Assembly: GCA_036562265.1 (NCBI GenBank) | Contig: DATCKS010000522.1 | Coordinates: 1 to 35,673 of the forward strand | Length of the DNA: 35,673 nucleotides | DNA from: DASVDK01 sp036562265 [NCBI: Thermodesulfobacteriota bacterium] | GTDB taxonomy: Bacteria > DASVDK01 | Reading direction: 5' to 3' | Part shown: in pieces, positions 1 to 8,377 of the stretch | Numbering within the stretch: position 1 is the first letter of the stretch | Layout: every line of letters begins with the position of its first letter | Translations under genes and position numbers: made by a program | Notes under the pieces: generated by a model | Told to the model about the DNA's origin: nothing | The model's database searches: none | Seen by the model: the letters and a program-made list of their open reading frames with translations, nothing else

Positions 1-975
1 CACCACGTCCGTCAGATGATCGACCAGGTGGCGAAGACGGACGTGACCGTCCTCATCCGTGGCGAGAGCGGGACGGGGAAGGAAGTGGTCGCCCGGACGC
101 TCTTCCAGGAGTCGCACCGGCGGGACAAGCCGTTCGTCAAGATCAACTGCGCGGCGCTCCCGGAGCAGCTCCTCGAGAGCGAGCTCTTCGGCTACGAGCG
201 GGGCGCGTTCACGGGGGCGAACCTCCGCAAGCAGGGGAAGTTCGAGCTCGCCAACCACGGCACGATCTTCCTCGACGAGATCAGCGAGATGCACCCCGCG
301 CTCCAGGCGAAGCTCCTGCAGGTCCTCCAGGACGGCGAGTTCTCGCGCCTCGGCGGCGAGGGGGACGTCCAGGTCGACGTGCGGGTCATCGCGGCGACGA
401 ACCGCGACCTCGAGAAGGCGGTCCGCGAGGGGCAGTTTCGCGAGGATCTCTACTACCGCCTGAACGTGGTCAGCATCGCGCTGCCGCCCCTTCGGGAGCG
501 GCGCGACGAGATCCCGCTCCTCGTGGACCACTTCCTGACGCGCTACTCCCGGCAGTACAACCGCCCCTATCGTCCGCTCTCCGAGGAGACGATGCGGCGG
601 TTCATGACCTACCACTGGCCGGGCAACGTGCGCGAACTCGAGAACATGATCAAACGCGCGGTGGTCCTCGGCAACGAGTCGGCCATCCACACGGAGTTCG
701 CCCTGCGCAGCCGCGAGATCGAGCCCGAGGCGCAGGCGGTGGCGGCCGCCGCGAGCGTGGCGGCCGAGACGCCGATCGGGGCCGACGGCGATCGGCCGGT
801 GTCGCTCAAGGACATCGGCCGGGAAGCCGCGCGCAAGGCCGAGCGCGAGGTCATCTCGCAGGTGCTCAACTGGACGCGGTGGAACCGGAAGGAGGCCGCG
901 GAGATCCTCCAGATCTCCTACAAGGCGCTCCTCTACAAGATCAAGGAGAACGAACTCGACCGGCACCCGGCCTGA
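1..975 (+). CDS. Sigma-54-dependent transcriptional regulator (enhancer-binding protein), 5' truncated by window edge
   Basis: The reading frame is open from the first base, so the N-terminal part, probably a receiver domain, lies outside the window. The visible 324 residues hold the AAA+ sigma-54 activation domain: Walker A GESGTGKE with Lys27, the sigma-54 contact loop GAFTGA at residues 68-73, Walker B GTIFLDEI, the arginine-finger region [11 protein letters not shown], and WPGNVREL. A Fis-type helix-turn-helix occupies roughly the last 55 residues. Enhancer-binding proteins of this kind hydrolyse ATP to open RNA polymerase-sigma-54 complexes. It lies immediately before the EPS operon, as PrsR-type regulators do at XrtA/PEP-CTERM EPS loci. 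A PrsR assignment is an inference because the receiver domain is not visible. Several sigma-54-like promoters in the window are plausible targets. Confidence 0.93.
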   Translation, partial: HHVRQMIDQVAKTDVTVLIRGESGTGKEVVARTLFQESHRRDKPFVKINCAALPEQLLESELFGYERGAFTGANLRKQGKFELANHGTIFLDEISEMHPALQAKLLQVLQDGEFSRLGGEGDVQVDVRVIAATNRDLEKAVREGQFREDLYYRLNVVSIALPPLRERRDEIPLLVDHFLTRYSRQYNRPYRPLSEETMRRFMTYHWPGNVRELENMIKRAVVLGNESAIHTEFALRSREIEPEAQAVAAAASVAAETPIGADGDRPVSLKDIGREAARKAEREVISQVLNWTRWNRKEAAEILQISYKALLYKIKENELDRHPA

Positions 976-992
976 CGAACCGACCGATCGCG

Positions 993-1023
993 GGGCGGCC
1001 GCCCGGGGCTCGGGCGGCCGCCC
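993..1023 (+). terminator. Strong GC hairpin between regulator and EPS operon (putative terminator or attenuator)
   Basis: Two copies of the 12-nt palindrome GGGCGGCCGCCC lie at 993-1004 and 1012-1023, separated by 7 nt. Each is self-complementary and the two can pair as a 12-bp stem. The element starts 18 nt after the stop codon of the upstream regulator. No T-tract follows, so classical rho-independent termination is uncertain. A terminator, attenuator or mRNA-end stabiliser are all possible. Confidence 0.5.
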
Positions 1024-1081
1024 GTACGGACGCGGGAGCCCGGAGTCGATGCCGGCGGCGAGCCGGCGGAGGCGCGTGACG

Positions 1082-1720
1082 ATGCGGCAGCCAAGGTGGC
1101 ACGTATCCCTCGTTCTCGCGACAGTCGTCGTTCCCGTGCTCGCGGGGTGCGGGACGGCCGGGCCGGCCGGCGCCGGCCGCGGGCCCGTCGGCGCCGACAT
1201 ATCGGCGACCGCTGCGGCGGCGACCGAGGACTACCGCATCGGTCCGGCCGACGTCCTGCAGGTCACCGTCTGGCGCAACGAGCAGCTCTCGGGCGAAGTG
1301 CCGGTCCGTCCCGACGGCAAGATCTCGCTGCCGCTCCTCAACGACATCCAGGCGGCCGGCCTCACGGCGGTCGAGCTGCGCGACGAGATCGCCCGGCGAC
1401 TCAAGGAGTACGTCACCGCGCCGGCCGTGACGGTGGCGGTCAAGGAGATCAACAGCCTCAAGGTCAACGTCCTCGGCCAGGTGCAGAAGCCCGGCGTGAT
1501 CGAGGTGAAGCGGCGCGTCTCGGTGCTCGAGGCGATCGCGCTCGCCGGCGGCCTGACCCCCTTCGCGGCCCCCAACCGGATGGTCGTGCTCCGCAAGGGG
1601 CCCGACGGGCGGCTCGTGCGGATCGGCATCCGCTACAACGACCTCCTCGCGGGCGACGACCGGCAGAACATCCTCCTGCAGCGCGACGACACCATCATGG
1701 TGCCGCAGAGCCTGTTCTAG
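1082..1720 (+). CDS. Polysaccharide export lipoprotein, Wza/OPX family
   Basis: Predicted 212-aa outer-membrane polysaccharide export protein that would form or gate the channel through which the EPS leaves the periplasm. The N-terminus is a lipoprotein signal ending in VLAGC, with the lipidated Cys at residue 23. A polysaccharide-export domain follows, beginning DYRIGPADVLQVTVWR, and then an SLBB-like domain (VNVLGQVQKPGVIEV onward). It is short like the XrtA-type OPX proteins and lacks the long C-terminal part of E. coli Wza. I chose the ATG at 1082 because GGAGG lies at 1068-1072, nine bases upstream, and the lipobox spacing is then normal. An in-frame ATG at 1049 would add an Arg-rich 11-residue leader. 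The next gene follows after 2 nt. Confidence 0.93.
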   Translation: MRQPRWHVSLVLATVVVPVLAGCGTAGPAGAGRGPVGADISATAAAATEDYRIGPADVLQVTVWRNEQLSGEVPVRPDGKISLPLLNDIQAAGLTAVELRDEIARRLKEYVTAPAVTVAVKEINSLKVNVLGQVQKPGVIEVKRRVSVLEAIALAGGLTPFAAPNRMVVLRKGPDGRLVRIGIRYNDLLAGDDRQNILLQRDDTIMVPQSLF

Positions 1721-1722
1721 CC

Positions 1723-3006
1723 ATGGCGGAGCGGACGGCACGGCGCATGGCACGGCGCGCGGCCGCCGGCCTCGTGCTCTCGGCGGGCGCCGGCGCGCTG
1801 ATGCTGGCCCTTGCCGCGCGCGCGGCCGCCCAGCAGCGGTTCGAGCTGATCCCCTCGGTCACCCTGAGCGAGAGCTTCAGCGACAACGTCGACTTCGTCC
1901 CCGAGAACGAGCGGAGCGGGTTCACGTCGAACGTGACGCCCGGGATCCGGGCCGGCATGGTCGGGGGACGACTCGAGGCGAGCGTGCAGTACGCCGCGAA
2001 CTTCCGGTTCGAGCACTTCCGCGGGGGGGAGAGCCCGGGGGTGGACCACAATGCAAGCGCAAGGCTCGACTACGCGGCCACCCCGCGCTGGCGGCTCTTC
2101 CTCAGGGAGGACTTCCGGCTCTCGCCCGACCCGACCCAGGACCTCGTCTTCGTGACCCCCGAGGGGCAGACGTTTCGCAGCTTCGAGGAGGCGGCGCGGA
2201 CCCCCGGCGTGGACGTCCTGGACCTCCGGTCGCTCCTCGTCCGGGAGGACGAGATCCGGAATCAGCTCTCGGTCGGGACCGACTACGACCTCACGCCGCG
2301 CTGGGCCGTCGGGGCCGAGGCCATCTGGATCGTCAACGAATCGCTCGACGACCTCTTCGTGGAGGACGAACGGACGTATGCCGGCCGGCTCTCGACGGAC
2401 TACCGCCTGACGCCCGCCGACGACCTCGAGCTCGGGCTGCGGTACGACCTGACGCAGTTCGACGTGACCCCCGACGCGACCGTCGTGCGGGCGGACCTCT
2501 CGTGGGAGCGGCGCATCTCGGAAGTCTTCCGGATCGCCCTCACGGGCGGCTATGCCGCGGTTCGCACGCGGGACGGCGGGGACGAGGAGGGTGGTGACGA
2601 GGACCTCGGGTACGGCGGGGCGACGCTCCGCGGCGACCTGGCGCAGGGCCAGTGGCGACTGCGGATCGCCCGGGAGATCGGCACGGGCGACGGGTCGGGC
2701 GACGTCTCCACGCGCGACGTCGCCGAGGCGTCGATCAGCCGCACGCTCCGGCCGGGGCTCTCGGCCGGGGGAGCGCTCGCGTTCCTGCGGACCCGGTCGG
2801 TGCGCGGCTTCGGGGCGGATACCGACACGTTCCAGGGCACGCTCAGCCTCTCGTGGCGGTTCATCCGGTGGGCGTCGGCGCTCGTGTCGTACCGCTACCG
2901 GTACGAGGACCAGGTCGACGGCCGGTCGGGCATCGACGAGAACGCGGCCCTCGTCGGGATCGAGATCCTCTGGCCGATCCGGGAGCTGGCCGGCCTCGCC
3001 CCGTGA
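1723..3006 (+). CDS. Outer-membrane beta-barrel protein of the EPS export system (XrtA/PEP-CTERM-associated OMP-like)
   Basis: A 427-aa protein with a clear signal peptide: Arg-rich n-region, hydrophobic core near residues 16-32, probable cleavage after AAA at residue 36. The mature part is made of alternating-residue beta strands rich in aromatic and Arg residues, with a typical start SESFSDNVDFVPE. This fits the outer-membrane proteins found in PEP-CTERM-type EPS loci next to Wza and Wzz genes. It probably sits in the outer membrane and helps EPS secretion. Start at 1723 is 2 nt after the previous stop. An ATG at 1747 is a possible alternative that still keeps a signal sequence. Assignment rests on topology, length and gene order, since these barrels have low sequence conservation. 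Confidence 0.8.
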   Translation: MAERTARRMARRAAAGLVLSAGAGALMLALAARAAAQQRFELIPSVTLSESFSDNVDFVPENERSGFTSNVTPGIRAGMVGGRLEASVQYAANFRFEHFRGGESPGVDHNASARLDYAATPRWRLFLREDFRLSPDPTQDLVFVTPEGQTFRSFEEAARTPGVDVLDLRSLLVREDEIRNQLSVGTDYDLTPRWAVGAEAIWIVNESLDDLFVEDERTYAGRLSTDYRLTPADDLELGLRYDLTQFDVTPDATVVRADLSWERRISEVFRIALTGGYAAVRTRDGGDEEGGDEDLGYGGATLRGDLAQGQWRLRIAREIGTGDGSGDVSTRDVAEASISRTLRPGLSAGGALAFLRTRSVRGFGADTDTFQGTLSLSWRFIRWASALVSYRYRYEDQVDGRSGIDENAALVGIEILWPIRELAGLAP

Positions 3007-3043
3007 CGTCCTTCGAGGCGACGACTGTCGCCGGGGGAGTGTG

Positions 3044-4528
3044 ATGGAGACCATTCGGCAGGCGTTCGGGACGGCGGAGATCCGGGCGTTGATCGCCCGG
3101 CGGTGGTGGCTCTTCCTGATCCCGTTCCTCACGATCGTGCTGGGCTCGGCGCTGGTCGCCTGGTCGCTGCCCGACGTCTACCGGGCCGAGACGGTGATCC
3201 TCGTCGATCCGGCCAAGATCCCCGAGCGGTACATCGCCCCCATCTCGAACATCGAGATCAAGGACCGCCTGACGACGCTCTCGCAGCAGGTCATGAGCCG
3301 GACCCGGCTCGAACAGGTCATCCGCACGCTCGGCCTCTGGCGCGAGGACTGGGAGAACCCGGCCGCGATGGAGCGACGCGTGAACGCCCTTCGCCGGCAC
3401 ATCGACGTGCGGGTGACGGGGAGCGACTCCTTCGTGATCGGCTTCGAGGGGCGGGAGCCGCGACTGGTCCAGCAGGTCACCAACCAGCTCGCCGCCCTCT
3501 TCATCGCCGAGAACTCGAAGATCCGGGCGCAGCGGGCCGAGGGAACCGCCCAGTTCATCGAGCAGCAGCGGCGGCTGGTGGAAGAGCAGCTCGCGGCCAA
3601 GGAGGCGGAGATCCGCGCCTATCGCGAGGCGCACCTCGGCGAGCTGCCGGAGCAGAAGGAGGCGAACCTCCGGGCGCTCGACCAGCTCGAGCAGCGGCTC
3701 GCCGCGAATCGGGAGGCGACGCTCCGGCTCACGGAGCGTCGGAGCCTCGTGCAGCAGCAGATGGCCTCGCTTCGGGCCAGGGCGACCGAGCCCGAGGCCG
3801 TCTCGCCCCTTCGGGCCGAACTCGTGAGGCTCCACGCGGAGCTGCAGGCGCTCGAGACCCAGTTCACCAGCCGGCACCCGGACGTCGTCATGACGCGGCG
3901 CCGCATCAAGGAGATCGAGGCGCAGATGCGGGACGGCAGGGGCCAGGTTTCGCTCCCCCCCGCGCCGCTCGCGGAACTCGCCCGCGATCCGATGTACGTC
4001 GCGCTCCAGCGCGAACTCGACCAGATCAACGTCGACCTGGCCAGCCGGACGGCCGAGCGGCAGGAGCTCGAGCGGCAGATCCAGGAGGTGCGCGCCGTCG
4101 TGGCCGCCATGCCGCGGCGCGAGCAGGAGTACGCGACGCTCACGCGCGACTACGAGAACCTCAAGAGCACCTACCAGTCGCTCCTCGCCAAGCAGATCCA
4201 GGCCGGCATGGCGGAGGACCTCGAGCGCAAGCAGGCGGGGGAAACCTTCACGGTGCTCGACCCCGCCGACGTCCCGAAGCAGCCGGTCAAGCCGAACCGG
4301 TTCAAGATCCTCCTCGTCGGCCTGGTGCTCGGTTTCGGCGCCGGTGCGGGCGGCGTCTACCTCGGCGAGACGCTCGACCAGTCGGTGCGAACGGTGGAGG
4401 AGTTGAAGCAGGCGTACGGTCTGCCGGTCCTCGGCGCGATCCCGGATCTCGCGTACGAGGAGGCGAGGGCGAAGCGGCGGGCCAGGCGGGCCAGGCCGGT
4501 ACGGACGCCACAGGCCGCCCGACTCTAG
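3044..4528 (+). CDS. Polysaccharide chain-length determinant / co-polymerase, Wzz (GNVR) family
   Basis: A 494-aa inner-membrane protein of the Wzz/PCP type. The first membrane segment is near residues 21-40. A long periplasmic coiled-coil region rich in Glu, Arg and Gln spans roughly 150-380. A Pro-rich PKQPVKP stretch leads into the second membrane segment near 421-441, followed by a short cytoplasmic tail. It lacks a fused kinase domain, and the kinase is a separate gene at 5641. This matches the XrtA-associated chain-length proteins. It should set polymer length and link the inner-membrane polymerase to the Wza-type exporter. ATG at 3044 follows a GGGGGAG run at 3033-3039; a GTG at 3041 is in frame directly before it. 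Confidence 0.92.
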   Translation: METIRQAFGTAEIRALIARRWWLFLIPFLTIVLGSALVAWSLPDVYRAETVILVDPAKIPERYIAPISNIEIKDRLTTLSQQVMSRTRLEQVIRTLGLWREDWENPAAMERRVNALRRHIDVRVTGSDSFVIGFEGREPRLVQQVTNQLAALFIAENSKIRAQRAEGTAQFIEQQRRLVEEQLAAKEAEIRAYREAHLGELPEQKEANLRALDQLEQRLAANREATLRLTERRSLVQQQMASLRARATEPEAVSPLRAELVRLHAELQALETQFTSRHPDVVMTRRRIKEIEAQMRDGRGQVSLPPAPLAELARDPMYVALQRELDQINVDLASRTAERQELERQIQEVRAVVAAMPRREQEYATLTRDYENLKSTYQSLLAKQIQAGMAEDLERKQAGETFTVLDPADVPKQPVKPNRFKILLVGLVLGFGAGAGGVYLGETLDQSVRTVEELKQAYGLPVLGAIPDLAYEEARAKRRARRARPVRTPQAARL

Positions 4529-4540
4529 GAGCGACGGCTC

Positions 4541-5644
4541 GTGTACCTTCGGTTCTTCGGTTTCGCGGAGCGGCCGTTCAACGTCACGCCGGACCCGCGC
4601 TTCCTCTACCTCTCGGCGCACCACCAGGAGGCGCTCGCCATCCTGACCTACGGCGTTCGGGAGCGAAAGGGGTTCATCGTGCTGACGGGCGAGGTGGGGT
4701 CCGGCAAGACGACGCTGCTCCACACGCTCCTCGACCGCCTCGACCCGAACGTCCGGGCGGCGTACCTGTTCAACACGAGCCTCTCGCAGGTCGACCTGAT
4801 GCGGGCGGTGGTGGAGGACTTCGGCGTCCCGACGACCGCGACCTCGGTCGGCGACCTCGTGGCCGATCTGAACGCCTGGCTCATCGACCGGCTCGCCCGG
4901 GGGGAGAACTCCGTCCTCATCATCGACGAGGCGCAGAACCTCTCGCCCGAGCTGCTCGAGTCGGTCCGGCTGCTCTCGAACCTCGAGACGTCGAAGGAGA
5001 AGCTGCTCCAGCTCGTCCTCGTCGGTCAGCCCGAGCTGAACCTCACGCTGAACCATCCGAGCCTCAGGCAGCTCAAGCAGCGCATCAGCCTCAGGTACCA
5101 CATCCCGCCGCTCACGCGCACCGAGACGCTGGATTACATCGTGCAGCGGCTCAGGATCGCTGGGGCGACCGGTCGGATCTTCACGGATCGAGCGCTCGAC
5201 GAGATCTATTACTACTCGCGGGGCATCCCGCGGCTCATCAACATCCTGGCCGACAACGCGCTCCTGACGGCGTACGCGAAGGAGCAACGCCTGGTCGACG
5301 AGGCGACGGTGATCGAGGCGGTGCGCGACCTGGAGCCGACCGGGGAAACCGGGTTCCGGGACCTCGCGGCCGCCGAGGTCGTCGACGGCGACGCGGTCCT
5401 GCGCAAGGAGCCGGAAGCGGCGCCGGCCTGGGCGGGCGGCGCGACCGGCACGACCGGGCCGCGGCCGGGGCGCGGGTGGCGCCGGCTCGTCGGCGGCCTG
5501 GTCGTGGCGGCCGTGCTGGCCGGTCTCGTCGCCGTCGTGGCGGGCGACCTCGGGCCGCGCATCGTCGCGCAGGTGGACCGGTGGGTGAGCGGCGAGCCGC
5601 CGGTTTCGGATGCGGCGGCGGGTAACAGGGGAGGTACACGGTGA
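4541..5644 (+). CDS. ExeA/GspA-like AAA ATPase of EPS loci (XrtA-associated ATPase type)
   Basis: A 367-aa protein that starts with the family signature YLRFFGFAERPFNVTPDP. Walker A is GEVGSGKTT at residues 50-58 (Lys56). Walker B is LIIDEAQNL with Asp129 and Glu130. A sensor-like VGQPELN follows. A single membrane segment lies near residues 316-336, after a Gly/Pro/Arg-rich linker, with a short tail beyond it. ExeA/GspA proteins help assemble secretion complexes across the peptidoglycan, and this variant is usually found in PEP-CTERM-type EPS operons. It would act at the inner membrane in EPS secretion. Start is GTG at 4541. The stop overlaps the next start by 4 nt (GTGA), suggesting translational coupling to the tyrosine kinase. 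Confidence 0.9.
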   Translation: MYLRFFGFAERPFNVTPDPRFLYLSAHHQEALAILTYGVRERKGFIVLTGEVGSGKTTLLHTLLDRLDPNVRAAYLFNTSLSQVDLMRAVVEDFGVPTTATSVGDLVADLNAWLIDRLARGENSVLIIDEAQNLSPELLESVRLLSNLETSKEKLLQLVLVGQPELNLTLNHPSLRQLKQRISLRYHIPPLTRTETLDYIVQRLRIAGATGRIFTDRALDEIYYYSRGIPRLINILADNALLTAYAKEQRLVDEATVIEAVRDLEPTGETGFRDLAAAEVVDGDAVLRKEPEAAPAWAGGATGTTGPRPGRGWRRLVGGLVVAAVLAGLVAVVAGDLGPRIVAQVDRWVSGEPPVSDAAAGNRGGTR

Positions 5645-6654
5645 GCAAGGTCCACGAGGCGCTGAGGCGGGCCGAGCGCGAGCGGGAGGAGGCGCGCCGA
5701 TCCGGCAGCCTGCTGCCCGACCCGGAGCCGGAACGCCCGGCAGCTCCGACCCGGAGCGTCGATCCGCCGGACGCCGCGGCGCGGGCCGGCGCCGCGCGGC
5801 CGGCGAGCGTGCCGGAGCGGCCGAGCACCCTGCCGCCGCCGGCCCCGCCTGAGCCGGCAGCGGAGCCGAGGTCGGCCGCGACCGCGGAGCCGGCCGCGAC
5901 GGCGAGGACGGCCGTGAGCGCGGAGCCGCGCGGACGCGCGCCGTCGGTCCCGCTGCCCGATCGAGCCGCCTCGCCCGACCTTCGGCTCGACGACGCGCTC
6001 GTGGCCTTCACCAAGCCGCGCTCGCTCGCGGCCGAGCAGTTCCGGACCATCCGGCAGCAGCTCGCCGTGTACGCGCGCGAGGTGCCCATGCGCACGATCG
6101 TGGTCACGAGCCCGCTGGCCGGCGAGGGGAAGACGACCACGGCGTCGAACCTCGCCATCGCGCTCGGCCAGGAGCTCGGCCGCCGGATCTGCCTGGTGGA
6201 CTGCGACCTGCGGAGTCCCGGCATCGGCGCGCTCTTCGGCCTTCCGTCGCGGGACGGCCTGGCCGACGTCCTGCGCCGCCGGGTGGTCCTGGACTCCGTC
6301 CTGGTCTCCACGCCGGTGAACGACCTGTGGGTCGTGCCGGCCGGGCACCTGCCGCCGAATCCCGCGGAGCTCCTCGCGTCGAACGGGATGCGTGAGGTCG
6401 TGGAGGCGCTCCGGTCGCGTTTCGACCTGGTGGTCCTCGACACGCCGCCGGTGATCCCGGTCCCCGATCCGGCGATCCTGAGCGGCCTCGCCGACGGCGT
6501 CGTCCTCGTCCTCCAGGCGGGACACACGCCGAGACGCCTTCTCGATCGCACGCTCGATCGGCTGCACGGCGCGGTGCTACTCGGCTTCGTCCTCAACCGG
6601 ACGGACGAGTTCCGCTACTACGCCGACTACTACCAGTACGACTACGGCGCCTGA
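5641..6654 (+). CDS. Bacterial tyrosine kinase (BY-kinase), CpsD/CapB-like EPS regulator
   Basis: A 337-aa cytoplasmic kinase. An Ala/Pro-rich, probably disordered N-terminal region of about 115 residues precedes the P-loop domain. Walker A is AGEGKTTT with Lys164. Walker A' is CLVDCDLRSPG with Asp187 and Asp189. Walker B is LVVLDTPP with Asp267. The C-terminus carries a cluster of six tyrosines (326, 327, 330, 331, 333, 335), the usual autophosphorylation site. BY-kinases cycle between phosphorylated monomers and unphosphorylated oligomers and work with Wzz-type activators; here the partner is most likely the protein encoded at 3044. No membrane segment is present, consistent with a split kinase/activator arrangement. 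GTG start at 5641 overlaps the ATPase stop. Confidence 0.93.
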   Translation: MSKVHEALRRAEREREEARRSGSLLPDPEPERPAAPTRSVDPPDAAARAGAARPASVPERPSTLPPPAPPEPAAEPRSAATAEPAATARTAVSAEPRGRAPSVPLPDRAASPDLRLDDALVAFTKPRSLAAEQFRTIRQQLAVYAREVPMRTIVVTSPLAGEGKTTTASNLAIALGQELGRRICLVDCDLRSPGIGALFGLPSRDGLADVLRRRVVLDSVLVSTPVNDLWVVPAGHLPPNPAELLASNGMREVVEALRSRFDLVVLDTPPVIPVPDPAILSGLADGVVLVLQAGHTPRRLLDRTLDRLHGAVLLGFVLNRTDEFRYYADYYQYDYGA

Positions 6655-6729
6655 CGCGTCGGGTACCGCGTCGGGCCAGACCGGCGCCGGGGGTGGAGGA
6701 GGGCCAGCCCGGGCGCCGAAGAGGGGGTC

Positions 6730-8127
6730 ATGCTCGCCCTCCTGCGTCACTCGTTCCGTCGGCTCGTCTTCATCGTCGTCGAGGACCTCCTGCTGCTCGC
6801 CTCGATCCTCGTTGCGGTCGTCCTGACGTTCGGCGGCGCGGAGCGAGGCGAGCTGCCCGGCGGCGCGGGGACGGGCGTCCTCCTGGCGAAGGGCTTCCTG
6901 GTCGCGGCCGTTTGCCAGATCTGCCTCTACTACAACGACCTCTACGACTTTCGCGTCGCGAGACCCGGGCCGGACCTCGTGCGGCGGATCCTCGAGTCGC
7001 TCGCGGCGACGTCGATCGTGGTCGCGATCCTCTACCTCGCCTTCCCCGGGCTGATCATCGGCCGTGGCGTGTTCCTGACCGCGATCGGCCTCGGCGCGAC
7101 GCTCCTGATCCTCTGGCGCCTCCTCTACGACCGGATGCTTCGGGTCGACGGCTTCCACGAGCGGGTCCTGGTGCTCGGCACCGGATCGCACGCGCAGGCC
7201 GTCGCCGCCGAGGTCCGAGCGCAGCCGGCTCTGGGCTTCCGGATCGTCGGGTACATCGCGGACGGACCGGATCACACGGTGACCGGGGAGGGGCAGGCAC
7301 CGGTGCTCGGCCGGGAGGACGCGCTCCTCGACGTGGTGCGGCGAGAGCGCGTGCAGCGCGTCGTCGTGGCGCTCTCCGAGGCCAGGGGCCGGCTGCCGGT
7401 CGACGCGCTGCTCGCGGTGCGGATGGCCGGCGTGAAGGTCGAGGAGGGCACGTCGTTCTACGAGCGGGTGTCGGGGAAGATCCTCCTCGAGAACCTGAAG
7501 CCCTCGTTCCTGATCTTCTCCGACGGCTTTCGCAAGTCGCTCTTCACGCGAGCCGTGAAGCGCCTCACGGGGATCGCCATCTCGGTGGTGGGGCTCGTCC
7601 TCTCGGCGCCGGTGACCCTCGTCGTGGCGCTCCTGATCCGGCTCGACTCGCCGGGGCCGATCTTCTTCGCGCAGGAGCGGGTCGGCCAGGACGGCAAGCT
7701 CTTCACGCTCTACAAGTTCCGCTCGATGCGCACCGACGCGGAGGCGGACGGGCGCCCGGTCTGGGCCGAGGAGAACGACCCGCGAGTCACCCGGATCGGC
7801 GCCTTCCTCCGCAAGACGCGCATCGACGAGATCCCGCAGCTCTGGAACGTCCTCAAGGGGGACATGAGCATCGTCGGCCCGAGGCCCGAGCGCCCGTACT
7901 TCGTCGAGCAGCTCAGGAAGGTCATCCCGTACTACGACCAGCGCCACACGGTGAAGCCGGGGCTCACCGGGTGGGCCCAGGTCCGCTACCCGTACGGCGC
8001 TTCCGTGCAGGACGCGATCGAGAAGCTGCAGTACGACCTCTTCTACATCAAGCACATGTCTCTCGCGTTCGACCTGTCGATCCTCTTCGAGACGGTCAAG
8101 GTGATCGTCCTCGGTCGCGGGCGGTGA
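6730..8127 (+). CDS. Undecaprenyl-phosphate sugar phosphotransferase (initiating EPS transferase, WbaP/EpsB-like)
   Basis: A 465-aa polyprenyl-phosphate phosphoglycosyl transferase that would put the first sugar phosphate of the repeat unit on undecaprenyl phosphate. Four hydrophobic segments lie within the first 140 residues. A nucleotide-fold domain begins [12 protein letters not shown] near 143. A membrane-inserted hairpin lies near 285-306, and the C-terminal catalytic domain follows with [38 protein letters not shown] and [12 protein letters not shown]. The catalytic Asp-Glu pair is residues 366-367. It resembles the sugar transferases of PEP-CTERM-associated EPS clusters. Start is ATG at 6730, 75 nt after the kinase stop. 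The transferred sugar cannot be told from sequence. Confidence 0.95.
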   Translation: MLALLRHSFRRLVFIVVEDLLLLASILVAVVLTFGGAERGELPGGAGTGVLLAKGFLVAAVCQICLYYNDLYDFRVARPGPDLVRRILESLAATSIVVAILYLAFPGLIIGRGVFLTAIGLGATLLILWRLLYDRMLRVDGFHERVLVLGTGSHAQAVAAEVRAQPALGFRIVGYIADGPDHTVTGEGQAPVLGREDALLDVVRRERVQRVVVALSEARGRLPVDALLAVRMAGVKVEEGTSFYERVSGKILLENLKPSFLIFSDGFRKSLFTRAVKRLTGIAISVVGLVLSAPVTLVVALLIRLDSPGPIFFAQERVGQDGKLFTLYKFRSMRTDAEADGRPVWAEENDPRVTRIGAFLRKTRIDEIPQLWNVLKGDMSIVGPRPERPYFVEQLRKVIPYYDQRHTVKPGLTGWAQVRYPYGASVQDAIEKLQYDLFYIKHMSLAFDLSILFETVKVIVLGRGR

Positions 8128-8129
8128 TG

Positions 8130-8145
8130 GGGCACGCCTCTTGCT
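8130..8145 (+). promoter_or_regulatory. Near-consensus sigma-54 promoter upstream of the 58-aa peptide gene
   Basis: The sequence GGGCACGCCTCTTGCT matches the sigma-54 consensus TGGCACRNNNYTTGCW at all defined positions except the first T. The invariant GG (8131-8132) and GC (8143-8144) are exactly 10 nt apart. Transcription would start near 8156, placing a GGAGGGAGG Shine-Dalgarno sequence at 8161-8169 in an 18-nt leader before the ATG at 8174. It overlaps the sugar transferase stop region, in a place where no coding constraint explains the match. Confidence 0.7.
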
Positions 8146-8173
8146 GGCCACTCCCGCAGGGGAGGGAGGCAGG

Positions 8174-8350
8174 ATGCGTCGAATCGTCCGCCGTGCGAAG
8201 CGGCTGTTCAACTGGGACGTCGTCATCCGTCTCGCGCTCGTGCCCGCCGTGGGGTACGTGCTCGCCGGAGCGGCCCTCGGCGCGAGCCGGAAGGCGGCCC
8301 GCGAGGCGGTCCTGGGGGCGATGGACGCCGCTGCCTTCCTCGGCCGCTAG
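8174..8350 (+). CDS. Small single-span membrane protein of unknown function (58 aa)
   Basis: Not recognised as a known family. The 58-residue product has a basic N-terminus (MRRIVRRAKRLFNW), one hydrophobic segment near residues 18-34 (VIRLALVPAVGYVLAGA), and an amphipathic Ala/Arg-rich C-terminus. That suggests a single-span inner-membrane peptide with its N-terminus inside. Start 8174 is supported by GGAGGGAGG immediately upstream. An in-frame TTG at 8141 is unlikely because it lies inside the sigma-54 promoter element. The gene is the first downstream of that promoter and is followed by a GT2 gene after 27 nt. Possible roles include tuning of the neighbouring membrane glycosyltransferases, but the sequence does not show this. 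Confidence 0.65.
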   Translation: MRRIVRRAKRLFNWDVVIRLALVPAVGYVLAGAALGASRKAAREAVLGAMDAAAFLGR

Positions 8351-8377
8351 CGGCGACGTCCACCCGAGCGAGGCGTC

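Noticed and set aside
2861-5287. Long antisense open frame (808 codons) opposite the Wzz and ATPase genes, and similar long antisense frames elsewhere
   Set aside because: GC-rich coding DNA leaves stop-free shadow frames. The translations are Arg/Pro/Leu-rich without domains, while the plus-strand frames hold clear protein families.
6674-6687. GG-N10-GC in the gap before the initiating transferase gene
   Set aside because: Neither the CAC nor the TTGC core is present; only the most degenerate part of the consensus matches.
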